A stretch of 64,000 nt of DNA. It comes from Candidatus Zemynaea palustris (GTDB lineage: Bacteria > Vulcanimicrobiota > Vulcanimicrobiia > Vulcanimicrobiales > Vulcanimicrobiaceae). The notes beneath the pieces are model-generated. The model ran no database searches and was not told the DNA's origin. It saw nothing but the letters and a program-made list of their open reading frames with translations. The position numbers and the translations under genes are program-made. How positions within the stretch are numbered: position 1 is the first letter of the stretch; each line of letters begins with the position of its first letter. This document shows positions 50,098 to 59,506 of this stretch, in pieces. The stretch is from NCBI GenBank assembly GCA_003134695.1, contig PLCB01000026.1:213684-277683 (forward strand), in the 5' to 3' direction.

Positions 50098-51272
50098 CCG
50101 GATGGCGCTCGTTCGAGGGCGGCGATGCGACTGCGCAGCGACGGATGCGTGCTGAACAGGACTTCCATCCAGCGCGGCGGCTCTTCTTCGGCCAAGTTGC
50201 GGTCGCGCAGCCGAACGAACGCATCGATCCCGCTTTGCGCATTTTTCGTCGCAGCGATCGCGAAGCGATCGGCGGCGCTTTCGCGGGAGCGCGAATACGC
50301 TGCGAGCACGGGACCGACCACGACGCCGAGCACCGATGCCGCGAACATCAAGCGCCCGAGCCCGGTCGCCGATGCCGGCGGGACGTTCGAGCGGCCGGCG
50401 ATCACGCTCGCGCCGACGAAGATCGCTCCGGCCGAAGCCGTTCCGACGCCGACGTAGCGCCACACGTCGCTCGAGACGTAGTGACCGAGTTCGTGCGCGA
50501 CGACGAACTCGATTTCCGGCTCGGTGAAGTGATCGAGCAGTGTGTCCGCGACGACGATGCGCTTGGATCCGAAAAGCCCGGTGACGTACGCGTTGGCTTT
50601 TTCGGTTTGGCGGCTCATGTCGACGCGCAGAATGGTCGCGTCGCCGGCGCCGAAGCGTGCGGCGAGGGCGCGCAGGCGTTCGGCCAGCGGACCTTCGAGC
50701 GGTTCGAAGCGGTTGAAAAGCGGCATGATGAGATTGGGGACGATGACGTTGGCGAAGACGAGCAGCGGAAACATCCCGGCCGTCACGACCAGCGGCCAAA
50801 GCCGGGGCACGCGCTCGATCGTCGTCGCGAGCAGTTCAAGCAGAGGGACGCCGAGCGCGAGCGAGACGCCGAGCGCTTTGGCTTGATCGATCGCCCACGA
50901 GCGAGCGCTCTGTTTGGTCAAGCCGTAGCGTCGCTCGGTGACGTGGCCTTCGACGTACGCGATCGGCAGATCGAGCAGCGCCGACGCGCACAGCCCCCCA
51001 GCGAACAGAGCGATGCGATAGGGCCGCGGTTCGGCGGCGCCGTCGCGCGGTGCGGCCGCCGTGCCGAGCGGGCCGTAAGCGGCGAACCCCAAATCGGCGA
51101 GCGAACGCGCGATCCCGACGAGCATCAGACGCCGGTGCAAACGGCCGTACGCCTTCGGATCCTGTGGTCGCGGAGGGAACGGATCGCGCAGGTCGCGCAC
51201 CGCCTGCGCCGCGCGCAGCGCGAGGTAACCGAGTCCCAACCCGCCGGCGAGCCCGATGAAAAACGAGCGCAT
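50094..51272 (-). CDS. M48 family membrane metallopeptidase
   Basis: The 392-residue integral-membrane zinc protease resembles CAAX-type/Ste24 proteins: several hydrophobic helices (MFPLLVFANVIVPNLIMPLF and others), the catalytic HELGHYVSSD, and the downstream ESAADRFAI zinc Glu, which complete the site. Residues VDMSRQTEKANAYVTGL are typical. It may process prenylated or misfolded membrane proteins. The gene is divergent from the amidohydrolase, whose GTG start is 17 bases away. Confidence 0.85.
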   Translation of the reverse strand: MRSFFIGLAGGLGLGYLALRAAQAVRDLRDPFPPRPQDPKAYGRLHRRLMLVGIARSLADLGFAAYGPLGTAAAPRDGAAEPRPYRIALFAGGLCASALLDLPIAYVEGHVTERRYGLTKQSARSWAIDQAKALGVSLALGVPLLELLATTIERVPRLWPLVVTAGMFPLLVFANVIVPNLIMPLFNRFEPLEGPLAERLRALAARFGAGDATILRVDMSRQTEKANAYVTGLFGSKRIVVADTLLDHFTEPEIEFVVAHELGHYVSSDVWRYVGVGTASAGAIFVGASVIAGRSNVPPASATGLGRLMFAASVLGVVVGPVLAAYSRSRESAADRFAIAATKNAQSGIDAFVRLRDRNLAEEEPPRWMEVLFSTHPSLRSRIAALERAPSG

Positions 51273-51289
51273 CTGCGAACTCGTACGCC

Positions 51290-52795
51290 GTGAGGCGTTT
51301 CATCAACTGCCGCGCCTACGCGTTTGACCCCGCGGCGCGGACCTACCGGCTGGGCGTCGGCTTCGTCGTCGACGGAGGCCGGTTTGCCGCGCTCGACGAC
51401 GAGTCGGCGGGCGCGGGTGTCGCGACGATCGATCTTGACGGCGCGACCGTCGTCCCGGCGTTCGCCGACTGCCACCTCCATCTCACCGACACCGGCTATA
51501 CCACGGGTCCGCGCAATCTTGCCGACGTTCGCGATGCCCAAAGCTTCGCCGCTCGCGTGGCGGCCTTACCCGCCGACGATGCGGTCATCTACGCAGCGAA
51601 CTACGATGAGTCGCTCTGGAACGACGGTGCGAGCGCGACCGCGGCGCCCCTTGAGCGCGCGTTTGCGGAGCGGCTCGCGATGCTCGTGCGCGTCGACGGT
51701 CATTCGTGCCTGATCAACCGGCGAACGTTTGCCGAGCTCGCGCTCGATCCGAGTCTGGAGGGGATCGAACGTGATGCCGCAGGCGAATTGACCGGCCGGC
51801 TCTCCTTGGACGCGAATTGGGTCGCGCAAGAACGGTTTCTCGCGCGGATCTCCGCTGCGCAGCGACGAGCCGCCGACGAGCGCGCCCACGCGCTCGCTCT
51901 CGCGAACGGCGCCGCGCACTTGCACGCGCAGTTGATGGGGCTCGGTTCGCGCGAAAATTATGCTGCGGCGATCGAAGGCTTGGGATGGCTCGGACCGGCG
52001 AAGTGGCATCCGAAAATCTGCGAACGCGATCCGGCGCTCGCGCTATCGCTCGGCCTCCCCTATATCGGCGGCGACGTCTTTCTCGACGGGTCGCTCGGCA
52101 GCGGGACGGCGGCCCTCGTTGCGCCCTACTGCGATCGTCCCGGCAATGGGAAACTGGCTCTTGCCGACGACGAAGTCGAAGCCTACTTCGCGGAGGCGGA
52201 GGCGCTCGGTATCTCGGCCGGCGTGCACGCGATCGGCGATCGCGCGATCGAGCAGTGCCTCGCGGCTTGGGAACGCGTTCTCGGCGGCGTCCCGAGCGCC
52301 CGCAACCGGCACTTCATCGAACACTTCGAGCTCGCGACGCCGGCGCAGATCGCGCGCGCCGCGCAACTGGGGCTCTATCTTTCGATGCAGCCGCAATTCG
52401 ACGCGACCTGGGGTGCGCCGGGTGGGATGTACGAAGCGCGACTCGGTCGCTCGCGTGCGCGCAACATGAACGCGCTGCGCTCGGCGTTGCGTGCCGGCGC
52501 AGTGCTCTGCGGCGGCGACGACAGCCCGGTTTGCAAACTGTCACCGCTCGCTGGGATGGCGGCCGCGTGCAACCATCACAACTCGGACGAACGTCTTACG
52601 CCGCTCGAAGCGCTGACCATGTACACCTACGACGCCGCACGCCTCGCTCACGCCGAGGACTCGTCCGGAGCGATCGCCGAAGGCTATGCGGCCGATTTCG
52701 TCGTCTTGGACCGCGACCCGTTCGCTGGTGCAGCGTTTGTCGCGACGCAGGTCATGCAAACCTGGATCGACGGCGAACGCGCCTTCTCGCGTTAG
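51290..52795 (+). CDS. Amidohydrolase 3 family protein
   Basis: The 501-residue protein fits PF07969: metal-binding ADCHLHLTD (near 59), the C-terminal core ISAGVHAIGDRAIEQCLAAW with HFIEHFELATPAQI, and GADSPV-type CGGDDSPVCKLSPLAGM followed by GYAADFVVLDRDPF. Such enzymes hydrolyse N-acyl or formyl groups. The substrate is unknown. It starts at GTG 51290 and its last four bases overlap the convergent Mrp-like gene. Confidence 0.8.
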   Translation: MRRFINCRAYAFDPAARTYRLGVGFVVDGGRFAALDDESAGAGVATIDLDGATVVPAFADCHLHLTDTGYTTGPRNLADVRDAQSFAARVAALPADDAVIYAANYDESLWNDGASATAAPLERAFAERLAMLVRVDGHSCLINRRTFAELALDPSLEGIERDAAGELTGRLSLDANWVAQERFLARISAAQRRAADERAHALALANGAAHLHAQLMGLGSRENYAAAIEGLGWLGPAKWHPKICERDPALALSLGLPYIGGDVFLDGSLGSGTAALVAPYCDRPGNGKLALADDEVEAYFAEAEALGISAGVHAIGDRAIEQCLAAWERVLGGVPSARNRHFIEHFELATPAQIARAAQLGLYLSMQPQFDATWGAPGGMYEARLGRSRARNMNALRSALRAGAVLCGGDDSPVCKLSPLAGMAAACNHHNSDERLTPLEALTMYTYDAARLAHAEDSSGAIAEGYAADFVVLDRDPFAGAAFVATQVMQTWIDGERAFSR

Positions 52796-53880
52796 ATGAT
52801 CGAGATCGTCTCTCTCGGTTTCTCGACTTTCGCCATGACGTCCATCAGCGACTGAGCCAACTCGTCGACGAACGGGCTGTCGACTTCGTCCATCCGCCCG
52901 GAGTCGGCGAGCGTCATCAGCTTCGGGTCGAGCGGAAGCCGCGCGAGCATCGGCGCGCGCGCAAGGGCGGTGACCTGATCGGCATTCGACGGACCAAAGA
53001 TTTCGTAGCGTTTGCCCGTATCCGGCGCGACGAAATACGACATGTTCTCGACCACGCCGACGACCTGACGTTTCAACTGGAAGATCAGATTTGCTGCCTT
53101 GCGCACGATCATCGTTGCGAGCGCCTGCGGCATCGTCACCAAGACCACGCCGTCGATCGCAAGCGACTGCAACACCGTGAGCGGTGCGTCGGACGTCCCG
53201 GGCGGGAGATCGAGCAGCAGGTAATCGAGCTCGCTCCACAGCGTCTGTTCGTAGAACTGACGGATCACGCCCGAAAGAATCGGGCCGCGCCACACCATCG
53301 CCGTGTCTTCTTCGGGCGCGAGCAGATTCGAACTGATCACTTCGATCGCCGAGCGCGTCTGCGCCGGAACGAAGAGCGGCGGCGTCTGGCCGTGCTGATC
53401 GGGGACGCCGTTTGGATCACGCTCGACGATCAGCGGTTGGCGCAATCCGAACAGGCGCGGGATCGACGGACCGGTGATGTCGGCGTCGAGGATGCCCACG
53501 CGCAGATTCTTGCGGCGCAGCCCGACCGCGAGCATCGCCGTGACGGTCGATTTTCCGACGCCGCCCTTGCCCGACATGATCGGGACGATATGCTTGATCT
53601 GCTGCTTGCGCGCCAACTCCGACGGAGCGCGCTTTTGCGGGCGGCGGTCCTCGCTCGCGATCGTCGGGACCTGGCCGGAGCGCTTCGCCTGCGCGAGCGC
53701 GATGAGGATCGGCTCGAGCCGTAGTCCATGCGCCGTGGCTCCCTGCTCGATCGTCTCCTTCTTATTGACGGAGCAACCGGAGCAGCCGAGGCCGAACGCT
53801 TCTAAGACGCCCTGCGCGATCGGCAGGTCGGCGACGAGTTCGCTAATATTGGTTTGGGGGGTAATTTCCAGGGTGGGCAT
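52792..53880 (-). CDS. mrp: Mrp/NBP35-like iron-sulfur carrier ATPase with N-terminal DUF1858-like domain, CxxC lost
   Basis: The protein has an N-terminal DUF1858-like domain (ITPQTNISELVADLPIAQGV, with GLGCSGCSVNKK) and then the MinD/Mrp ATPase: deviant Walker A SGKGGVGKST, VGILDADITGPSIPRLF, LLLDLPPGTSDAPLTV. Mrp proteins carry Fe-S clusters to target apoproteins through a CxxC, normally in VENMSYFVCPHCG. Here that site reads FVAPDTGKRYEIFG, so the cysteines are missing, while two cysteines occur in the N-terminal domain (CSGC). The start at 53880 (MPTLEITPQ) fits the domain; the frame is open to 53931. Confidence 0.85.
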   Translation of the reverse strand: MPTLEITPQTNISELVADLPIAQGVLEAFGLGCSGCSVNKKETIEQGATAHGLRLEPILIALAQAKRSGQVPTIASEDRRPQKRAPSELARKQQIKHIVPIMSGKGGVGKSTVTAMLAVGLRRKNLRVGILDADITGPSIPRLFGLRQPLIVERDPNGVPDQHGQTPPLFVPAQTRSAIEVISSNLLAPEEDTAMVWRGPILSGVIRQFYEQTLWSELDYLLLDLPPGTSDAPLTVLQSLAIDGVVLVTMPQALATMIVRKAANLIFQLKRQVVGVVENMSYFVAPDTGKRYEIFGPSNADQVTALARAPMLARLPLDPKLMTLADSGRMDEVDSPFVDELAQSLMDVMAKVEKPRETISII

Positions 53881-54043
53881 ATCCAGCGGGGGTTCGACGC
53901 CGGAGCGTCGGTTCGATTTTTTCCGCCACATCGCGACCTATCTCGCGCTCGCGGTCGCCTTGGCGCTCGTGCTGCACGTGCTCGCCGAGTCCTCGCCGCA
54001 AGCTGCCCGGATTCTCGGCAGACACGCAGGGCAAGCCCGCTAA
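53873..54043 (+). CDS. Possible small membrane protein
   Basis: A GTG at 53873 begins a 56-residue frame with a membrane helix (IATYLALAVALALVLHVLA) and a basic end. It diverges from mrp with an 8-base overlap and abuts the GH130 stop. No ribosome site is evident, so this is tentative. Confidence 0.3.
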   Translation: MGISSGGSTPERRFDFFRHIATYLALAVALALVLHVLAESSPQAARILGRHAGQAR

Positions 54044-55098
54044 GGCTCGAGTCTTAGGCGACCGCGGCCGATCTGGTAGTCGGCCATCCCGTAATAAATG
54101 TCGAAAACGCGCTCGCCGCGCGGGTCGATTCCCGTTGGAAAGACGACATTGCCGACGGTCCCCTGCACCTCGTCGGGTAATTCGGGGTCGAGGATGGGCT
54201 CTTTCGAGCGGTAGATGACGCGCTCGAGCCGTTCGGCGTCGTGAACGATGACGCCGGCGCGATAACGCAGCGTCACCTCACCGTCGGGACTCTTCAATTC
54301 GTCGACGCCGTGGATGACCGCCATCCAGCCCTCCGCGATGCGAACCGGCGGCGTCCCGGCGCCGACCTTGATCGCGCCCCAATTCGCCGCCGGAATCGCG
54401 AGACGATGGGTCTCGGCGACGTCGCACAGTTTCGAGATGTCGGCATGCACCGTGTCCAGCGTCACGTATCCGATCGCGATCGCTTCGCGCTTTTCCGGCG
54501 GAAGGGTTTCCAAGAACTCGATCGCTCGTTTGCGGTCATCGATCGGCACGTTCAACGTCGGCCGATGATAGAACGCGAGCGACTGGACGCCGCTTGGCGA
54601 GCGAATTGGTTCTGGAAAGAACGCGGCGTCCTTATCGGCGAACCGCTCCTCGCTCTCTCCGAAGTGCATCGGTCCTAGCCGCTTCCAGGCGAGCCCGTCT
54701 TGTGAGATCGCGACGGCGACCGTCGGCCCACTCTGACCGAATGCGACATAGGCCATAACGTAGCGGTCAAGGACGGGGATAAACGTGACGCGCGGATCTT
54801 CACAGCCGTATCCTCCCGGCGCGTCGCGCAGTTCGTAAGGTTCCGACGGTTCGAGCGCGTACCCGACCTGCTCGGCATCGATCTCTCCGTCGGGGCGTTC
54901 GCGCGCGCGAAATGAACCGATGCGCGAGATGTTACCGGGCGCGACCATTCGAGGGTAGAGCTGCAGCGTTCCGTCGCGCAAGCGAGCACAGGCCGGGTTG
55001 AGGATGCCGAGCCGCTCGTCGGTCAGGTCGCTCGGCTTGAGCGGTACGCCGATGCGTTCAAAACGGAAGTTGAGCGACGGCGAGCTACCAAACATCAC
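54040..55098 (-). CDS. Glycoside hydrolase/phosphorylase family 130 protein
   Basis: The 352-residue five-bladed beta-propeller fits GH130: LGILNPACARLRDGTLQLYP, GGYGCEDPRVTFIPVLDRYV, AISQDGLAWKRLGP, DKDAAFFPEPI and YYGMADYQIGRGRL. The conserved ED pair (CEDPR) is the usual acid position. Family members split mannosides by phosphorolysis or hydrolysis; the exact linkage cannot be read. It begins GTG-ATG, either one a start, 9 bases from the divergent HemL-like gene. Confidence 0.85.
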   Translation of the reverse strand: MMFGSSPSLNFRFERIGVPLKPSDLTDERLGILNPACARLRDGTLQLYPRMVAPGNISRIGSFRARERPDGEIDAEQVGYALEPSEPYELRDAPGGYGCEDPRVTFIPVLDRYVMAYVAFGQSGPTVAVAISQDGLAWKRLGPMHFGESEERFADKDAAFFPEPIRSPSGVQSLAFYHRPTLNVPIDDRKRAIEFLETLPPEKREAIAIGYVTLDTVHADISKLCDVAETHRLAIPAANWGAIKVGAGTPPVRIAEGWMAVIHGVDELKSPDGEVTLRYRAGVIVHDAERLERVIYRSKEPILDPELPDEVQGTVGNVVFPTGIDPRGERVFDIYYGMADYQIGRGRLRLEP

Positions 55099-55107
55099 GC
55101 CGTTCTA

Positions 55108-56436
55108 TTGGCGGCTGCGGCGCTGCGCATCCCTTCTCGGCCGGGCGTGCAGGCGGCTCTTGGACGCGACGAAAACCTCGCGCGCATGATCTCGCTCGAC
55201 AGCCCTCTCGCGGGCGGTGCAAGTTCGCCGGTACGTAGCGGCTCGGCGGTCGGCGGCGCGCCGTTCGTGCAAGTGTGCGGGCGCGGCGCGTACGCCTACG
55301 ATCGCGACGGTCGAGCATACGTCGATTACGTGATGGCCTACGGACCGCTCTTGTTCGGTCACGCGTATCCGGCCTTGGTTTCGGGCCTCGATGCACTTGC
55401 GGCACGCGGCAGCGTCTTCGGCTCGACGCACGAGGACGAGGTACGTCTTGCCGAACGGATCGCGGGACATCTGCCGTCGATGCAGCGTCTGCGATTCGTC
55501 AACACCGGAACCGAGGCGATGATGAGCGCCTTGCGCGTGGCTCGCGCCTTCACCGAGCGGCCGCTCGTCCTGCGGTTTGCGGGAAACTATCACGGTCATT
55601 TCGACGCGGCGCTGCACGATGCCGGCGCGTCGGCGCAAACGAGCGACGCGCCGCGCAGCGGAATTCCGCCCGGCGTTCGCGCCGAGACGATCGTCGCGCG
55701 CTACAACGACCTCGCCGACGTCGACCAGAAGCTCGCGGGACGCGAGACGATGCTGGCGGCGATCGCCGTCGAGCCGATCGTCGGCAACATGGGACTGGTG
55801 CTCCCGCAGCCCGGCTTTCTCGACGGCTTGTTTGAACGAGCGCGCCGCCATGGTGCGCTCGTCGTCTTCGATGAAGTGATCACGTGGCTGCGTCTCGGTC
55901 TCGCCGGCGCGCAGGCCGGCCGTGCTCCCGATCTCACCGCGCTCGGAAAATGCATGGGTGGCGGTTTTCCGCTGGCCGCGTTCGGCGGGCGCAGCGACGT
56001 CATGGATGCGCTCGCTCCGTCCGGCGCCGCCTTTAGCGGCGGGACGTTCTCGGGAAATCCGTTCTGCGTCGCGATGGGCCATCGGGTGCTCGACCTCATC
56101 GAGCGGAGCCCCGGGATGTACGAAACGCTGGAGGCAAACGCGCGATATCTGGCCGCCGGAATGCGCGGGATCCTCGCCGCGCGCGGTCTCGATTATCCGG
56201 TGACGCAATGCGCGAGCATGGTCGACGTGAGATTCCGTCACGGTCCACCGATACGAAATTACGACGAGGCCGCGCAGTGCGATCGGGCAGCGTTCGCCGC
56301 CTACTATCACGCGATGCGGGCCCGCGGCATCCTGCTTCCGCCGTCGTCGAACGAACTGATGTTTCTCTCGACCGCACACGGTCCGGCGGAGATCGAACTG
56401 ACCCTCGAAGCGTTTGACGCCGCGCTTCACGCGTGA
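55108..56436 (+). CDS. hemL: Class III aminotransferase, glutamate-1-semialdehyde aminomutase-like
   Basis: The 442-residue PLP enzyme shows the HemL pattern: LAGGASSPVRSG, DGRAYVDYVMAYGPLLFGHA, FVNTGTEAMMSALRVARAFT, NYHGHFDAAL, VVFDEVITWLRLG and the PLP lysine in GKCMGGGFPLAAFGG (Lys281). It should convert glutamate-1-semialdehyde to 5-aminolevulinate for haem, though HemL-like paralogues with other substrates exist and the rest of the pathway is not in view. TTG 55108 opens the frame; ATG 55186 would still keep the SSPVR motif. The stop overlaps the antiporter start (GTGA). Confidence 0.8.
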   Translation: MAAAALRIPSRPGVQAALGRDENLARMISLDSPLAGGASSPVRSGSAVGGAPFVQVCGRGAYAYDRDGRAYVDYVMAYGPLLFGHAYPALVSGLDALAARGSVFGSTHEDEVRLAERIAGHLPSMQRLRFVNTGTEAMMSALRVARAFTERPLVLRFAGNYHGHFDAALHDAGASAQTSDAPRSGIPPGVRAETIVARYNDLADVDQKLAGRETMLAAIAVEPIVGNMGLVLPQPGFLDGLFERARRHGALVVFDEVITWLRLGLAGAQAGRAPDLTALGKCMGGGFPLAAFGGRSDVMDALAPSGAAFSGGTFSGNPFCVAMGHRVLDLIERSPGMYETLEANARYLAAGMRGILAARGLDYPVTQCASMVDVRFRHGPPIRNYDEAAQCDRAAFAAYYHAMRARGILLPPSSNELMFLSTAHGPAEIELTLEAFDAALHA

Positions 56437-57605
56437 CCCTGCAGATCGGCATCGTCACGGTCGTCGGGTTGCTCGCGGCGGCACTCGTCATCGGCATCGT
56501 CGCCGAACGTTTGCGCCTGCCGTACAGCGTCGCGCTCGTGCTGGCTTCAGTGGCCGTTTCGATCCCTGGCGCGCCCCAGCACTTTGCTCCCTCGCTGCTC
56601 TTTGTGTTTCTGCCGGCGCTCATCTTCGAAGCCGCGTGGAATCTGGACGCAGCCGCGTTGCGGCGCCGTTGGCTCCCAATCGCGGTCTTGGCTCTTCCCG
56701 GCGTGCTCCTCACCATCGCGTTTGTCGGCGCCGGCCTCGCGTTCTTCGGCCAGATGCCGCTCCTGTCGGCGATCTTATTGGGCACGATCTTGGCGGCGAC
56801 CGATCCGATCGCGGTCATCCCGATCTTTCGTCGCCTCGCGGTGCCGGAGGATCTGGCGACGATCGTCGAAGGCGAGTCGCTCTTCAACGACGGCGCCGCG
56901 ATCGTGCTGTATGGAGCGCTCGTCGCGGCGCTCGTCGCCGGCGCGACCACGCTTGCGCCGGGACCGATCGCGCTCGGCATCGTCGGCGTTTCGCTCGGCG
57001 GGGCGGCGATCGGATTCGTGGCTGCGGCGCTGGTCGCGCTCGTGCTCCGTGGCAGCCGTGAGGTCTCGCTCGAACTCGTTGGCACCGTCGTCGCGGCTTA
57101 CGGCGGGTATCTCGCTGCCGATGCGTTGCACGTCTCCGGGATCTTCGCGGCCTTGGTCGCCGGCATCGCGCTGCGCGCCTTCATGCACGTGAGCCCGAGC
57201 GTCGAGGCGGGCGCGGCGGTCGACTCCTTTTGGAGCGCCATCGCGTTCTTTGCGACCTCGATTCTCTTTCTCTTGATGGGCTTGGCGATCTCGTTGCCAC
57301 GGATCTGGCACGAACCGTTGCTCGTCGGCTGCACGCTCGGCTTGATCGTCGCAGCCCGGCTGGTTCTCGTCTACCTCGGCTTACCGCTCGCGGGGATCGG
57401 CGGTGTGCGCTCGGCATGGCAGCACGTGATCGCGCTCGCCGGCATGCGGGGTGCGCTGCCGGTCGCACTCGCGTTGGCGCTTCCCGAAGCGACGCCGCAT
57501 CGCGCCGAGATCATCGACGTTGTTTACGGCGTCGTGCTGATCACGTTGGTCGCGCAAGGATTGGGGATCGGCCCACTCGTTACGCGCTTGCGCGCGCGCT
57601 TGTGA
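56433..57605 (+). CDS. Na+/H+ antiporter, CPA1 family
   Basis: The 390-residue membrane protein has about 11 hydrophobic helices and the CPA1 cation-binding signature: ILAATDPIAVIPIF in the unwound helix 5 region and EGESLFNDGAAIVLYG, with AGMRGALPVALALALP near the C-terminus. It lacks the long cytosolic tail of animal NHE. It should exchange Na+ (or K+) for H+. The GTG start overlaps the HemL-like stop by 4 bases, so the two are co-translated. Confidence 0.9.
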   Translation: MTLQIGIVTVVGLLAAALVIGIVAERLRLPYSVALVLASVAVSIPGAPQHFAPSLLFVFLPALIFEAAWNLDAAALRRRWLPIAVLALPGVLLTIAFVGAGLAFFGQMPLLSAILLGTILAATDPIAVIPIFRRLAVPEDLATIVEGESLFNDGAAIVLYGALVAALVAGATTLAPGPIALGIVGVSLGGAAIGFVAAALVALVLRGSREVSLELVGTVVAAYGGYLAADALHVSGIFAALVAGIALRAFMHVSPSVEAGAAVDSFWSAIAFFATSILFLLMGLAISLPRIWHEPLLVGCTLGLIVAARLVLVYLGLPLAGIGGVRSAWQHVIALAGMRGALPVALALALPEATPHRAEIIDVVYGVVLITLVAQGLGIGPLVTRLRARL

Positions 57606-57636
57606 GCCGATCCCCTAAGGACGATCGCTTAGACGC

Positions 57637-57984
57637 TTAGCGGCGGCCCCAGTGTCCGCGATTCCAGAAGCGCTGGTGTCCGCGATTGCCCCAGTATCCC
57701 TGGATCCAAATCGCGCCCGCGTAAGGCGCCGGATAATACGCCGGTTGATAGTATGCCGGCGGATAGTAGTATGCCGGCGAATTGTAATAGGCCGGACCGT
57801 AGTACGGTGCCGGCTGGTAGTAACCGTTCACCCAAACGTATCCCGGACGATAATGACGGTAGTATTGCGGTCCGGCATTGATCCGAACGCCGATACGGAC
57901 TTGCGCGCTGGCGGGAGTCGTCACGGCGAACATGCTCACTAGGACTGCCGAACAAAGTAAGAAAGCGGTAAAGACCTTTTTCAT
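57637..57984 (-). CDS. Secreted Tyr/Pro-rich protein of the YXWGXW-repeat type
   Basis: The 115-residue product from ATG 57984 (AAGGGAGA upstream) has a signal peptide (VFTAFLLCSAVLVSMFAVTT) followed by RPGYVWVNGYYQPAPYYG, repeated Tyr-Tyr/Pro units and an end WIQGYWGNRGHQRFWNRGHW. The WxxGYW pattern is the YXWGXW repeat found in exported or envelope-bound small proteins. The role is unknown. A longer frame to 58044 lacks a signal peptide. Confidence 0.65.
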   Translation of the reverse strand: MKKVFTAFLLCSAVLVSMFAVTTPASAQVRIGVRINAGPQYYRHYRPGYVWVNGYYQPAPYYGPAYYNSPAYYYPPAYYQPAYYPAPYAGAIWIQGYWGNRGHQRFWNRGHWGRR

Positions 57985-58086
57985 CGTTCTCCCTTCGAAG
58001 AGCCGCGGGTCCCCGGACCGGACCTCTGCGCACCTAACGTACACTTACCCGCAAATGTCGCCGGCGCCTTGCGCTCGGTCCCTGGC

Positions 58087-59448
58087 TTAGCGAACCGGTT
58101 GAGGGTACGCCGCGGGGCCCTTATGGCCGGCCGCATCCACGGCGCGCACCCCGAAGATCGAATCGTCCTTCGAAACGTTCTTGAACGTGAAAGTGGTGAC
58201 GTTGCCGACGTTGCGCGCGTGGGTCCAGAGCGGTTCGAACGTCGCGCGCCAGACGATCTCGTACGAGGCGGCGCCGGGAGCTGGCTTCCACTCCAGCGTC
58301 GTGTCGTAGCCGAGCGCGCGGGTCAACAGGCTCGCGTCGGGGGCCGGCGGGGCGACGGCGAGGGTCGCGACGTCGGCGACGTTGAGCTGCGTGACGCGCG
58401 CCAGATAGTCGAAGTCGATAAACTTGATGAGATCGCCGTACTCGATGCCGTTTTCGACTCGCAGCGTCTGGTGCTGGTGCTCGTAGTTTTCGCTCTGCTC
58501 CACGTACCGCGTGCCGGGGAATCCCTGATCGGTAAACGATTGTTGATCGCCGCCGCGCAAGAAGCGGTCGGTGCGCCAGATCAAGTTGACGTTCATCGCC
58601 GGCACGTAGGCGGTGCCGATCTCTTTGAAGGCTCGCGCCAGCTCGCGTGACGGCGAATCGTTTTCGCTGCCGATTTGGTTGACACGGCGCAACGCCGCAT
58701 CTTTGGGCAGCGCCTCGCTGAACAAGCGCACGTCGTTCGGCCACTGCCGGCCGTCGCGACCGGTCGACGCGCCGACGATGTCGTTGTTGACGTCGGCTTC
58801 GACCTTGGCGCCGCGGTCTTTGAGCGACTTGGCATAGTTCGCCGAACCCAAGAGGCCCAAATCCTCGCCGTCGAAGCAGATGAAGACGATCGTCGCCGGA
58901 AAGTGCAGCGGTGCCAGCACGCGCGCGACTTCCAGCACAGCCGAAACGGCGGAGCCGTTGTCGTCGGCCCCCGGCGCGTCGAGCGTCGGATCGGTACACT
59001 TGGAATTGCAATCATCGAAGTGGCTCGACACGATCACGAGACCCCGTTGCGGATCGTCGCCCTTCAAGGTCGCGATCACGCTCGAGATCTCGACGTCGCG
59101 CACGATTCGATCGTTTTTCGGCTGGACGTACGTGTCATAGTCGACCGTCAAGCGCCCGCCGCTCGATTTTCCGATCTCGCGGAATTGTGCGGCCAGCCAA
59201 GCGCGTGCTGCGTACACACCGCGCTTCGGGTTGTTCGAGGTCTCTGAATAGCCGTTACGCGTCCCGAACGCGACGAGCCGCGTGTCGATCGCGCGCAGGC
59301 GATCGGCGGAAACCTTCGCGACCGCGTCGGCGATGCGCGAGTCGAGCGAGAGCGCGGGCATCTCATCGGCGCTGGTTCCGGATAGAAGGCGCGCGGAGCA
59401 CACCAAGAACGCGGTAAGCGATCCGATCGTCAAAATACGGCGAAGCAT
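58087..59448 (-). CDS. Secreted M28 family zinc peptidase
   Basis: The 453-residue protein starts at ATG 59448 with a signal peptide (ILTIGSLTAFLVCSARLLSG). The M28 zinc ligands are visible: VSSHFDDCN, DAPGADDNGSAVSAVLE, FDGEDLGLLGS and later the EHQHQTLR histidines. M28 enzymes are aminopeptidases or carboxypeptidases acting on peptides outside the cell. A C-terminal domain (WKPAPGAASYEIVWRATFEP to DAAGHKGPAAYP) looks like fibronectin type III. It lies alone on the minus strand. Confidence 0.85.
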   Translation of the reverse strand: MLRRILTIGSLTAFLVCSARLLSGTSADEMPALSLDSRIADAVAKVSADRLRAIDTRLVAFGTRNGYSETSNNPKRGVYAARAWLAAQFREIGKSSGGRLTVDYDTYVQPKNDRIVRDVEISSVIATLKGDDPQRGLVIVSSHFDDCNSKCTDPTLDAPGADDNGSAVSAVLEVARVLAPLHFPATIVFICFDGEDLGLLGSANYAKSLKDRGAKVEADVNNDIVGASTGRDGRQWPNDVRLFSEALPKDAALRRVNQIGSENDSPSRELARAFKEIGTAYVPAMNVNLIWRTDRFLRGGDQQSFTDQGFPGTRYVEQSENYEHQHQTLRVENGIEYGDLIKFIDFDYLARVTQLNVADVATLAVAPPAPDASLLTRALGYDTTLEWKPAPGAASYEIVWRATFEPLWTHARNVGNVTTFTFKNVSKDDSIFGVRAVDAAGHKGPAAYPQPVR

Positions 59449-59506
59449 GACCGCGCGACTTCGGGGCGTCACGAAACGGGTCCCGCGCTGCGCCTCTAGC
59501 AGACTG

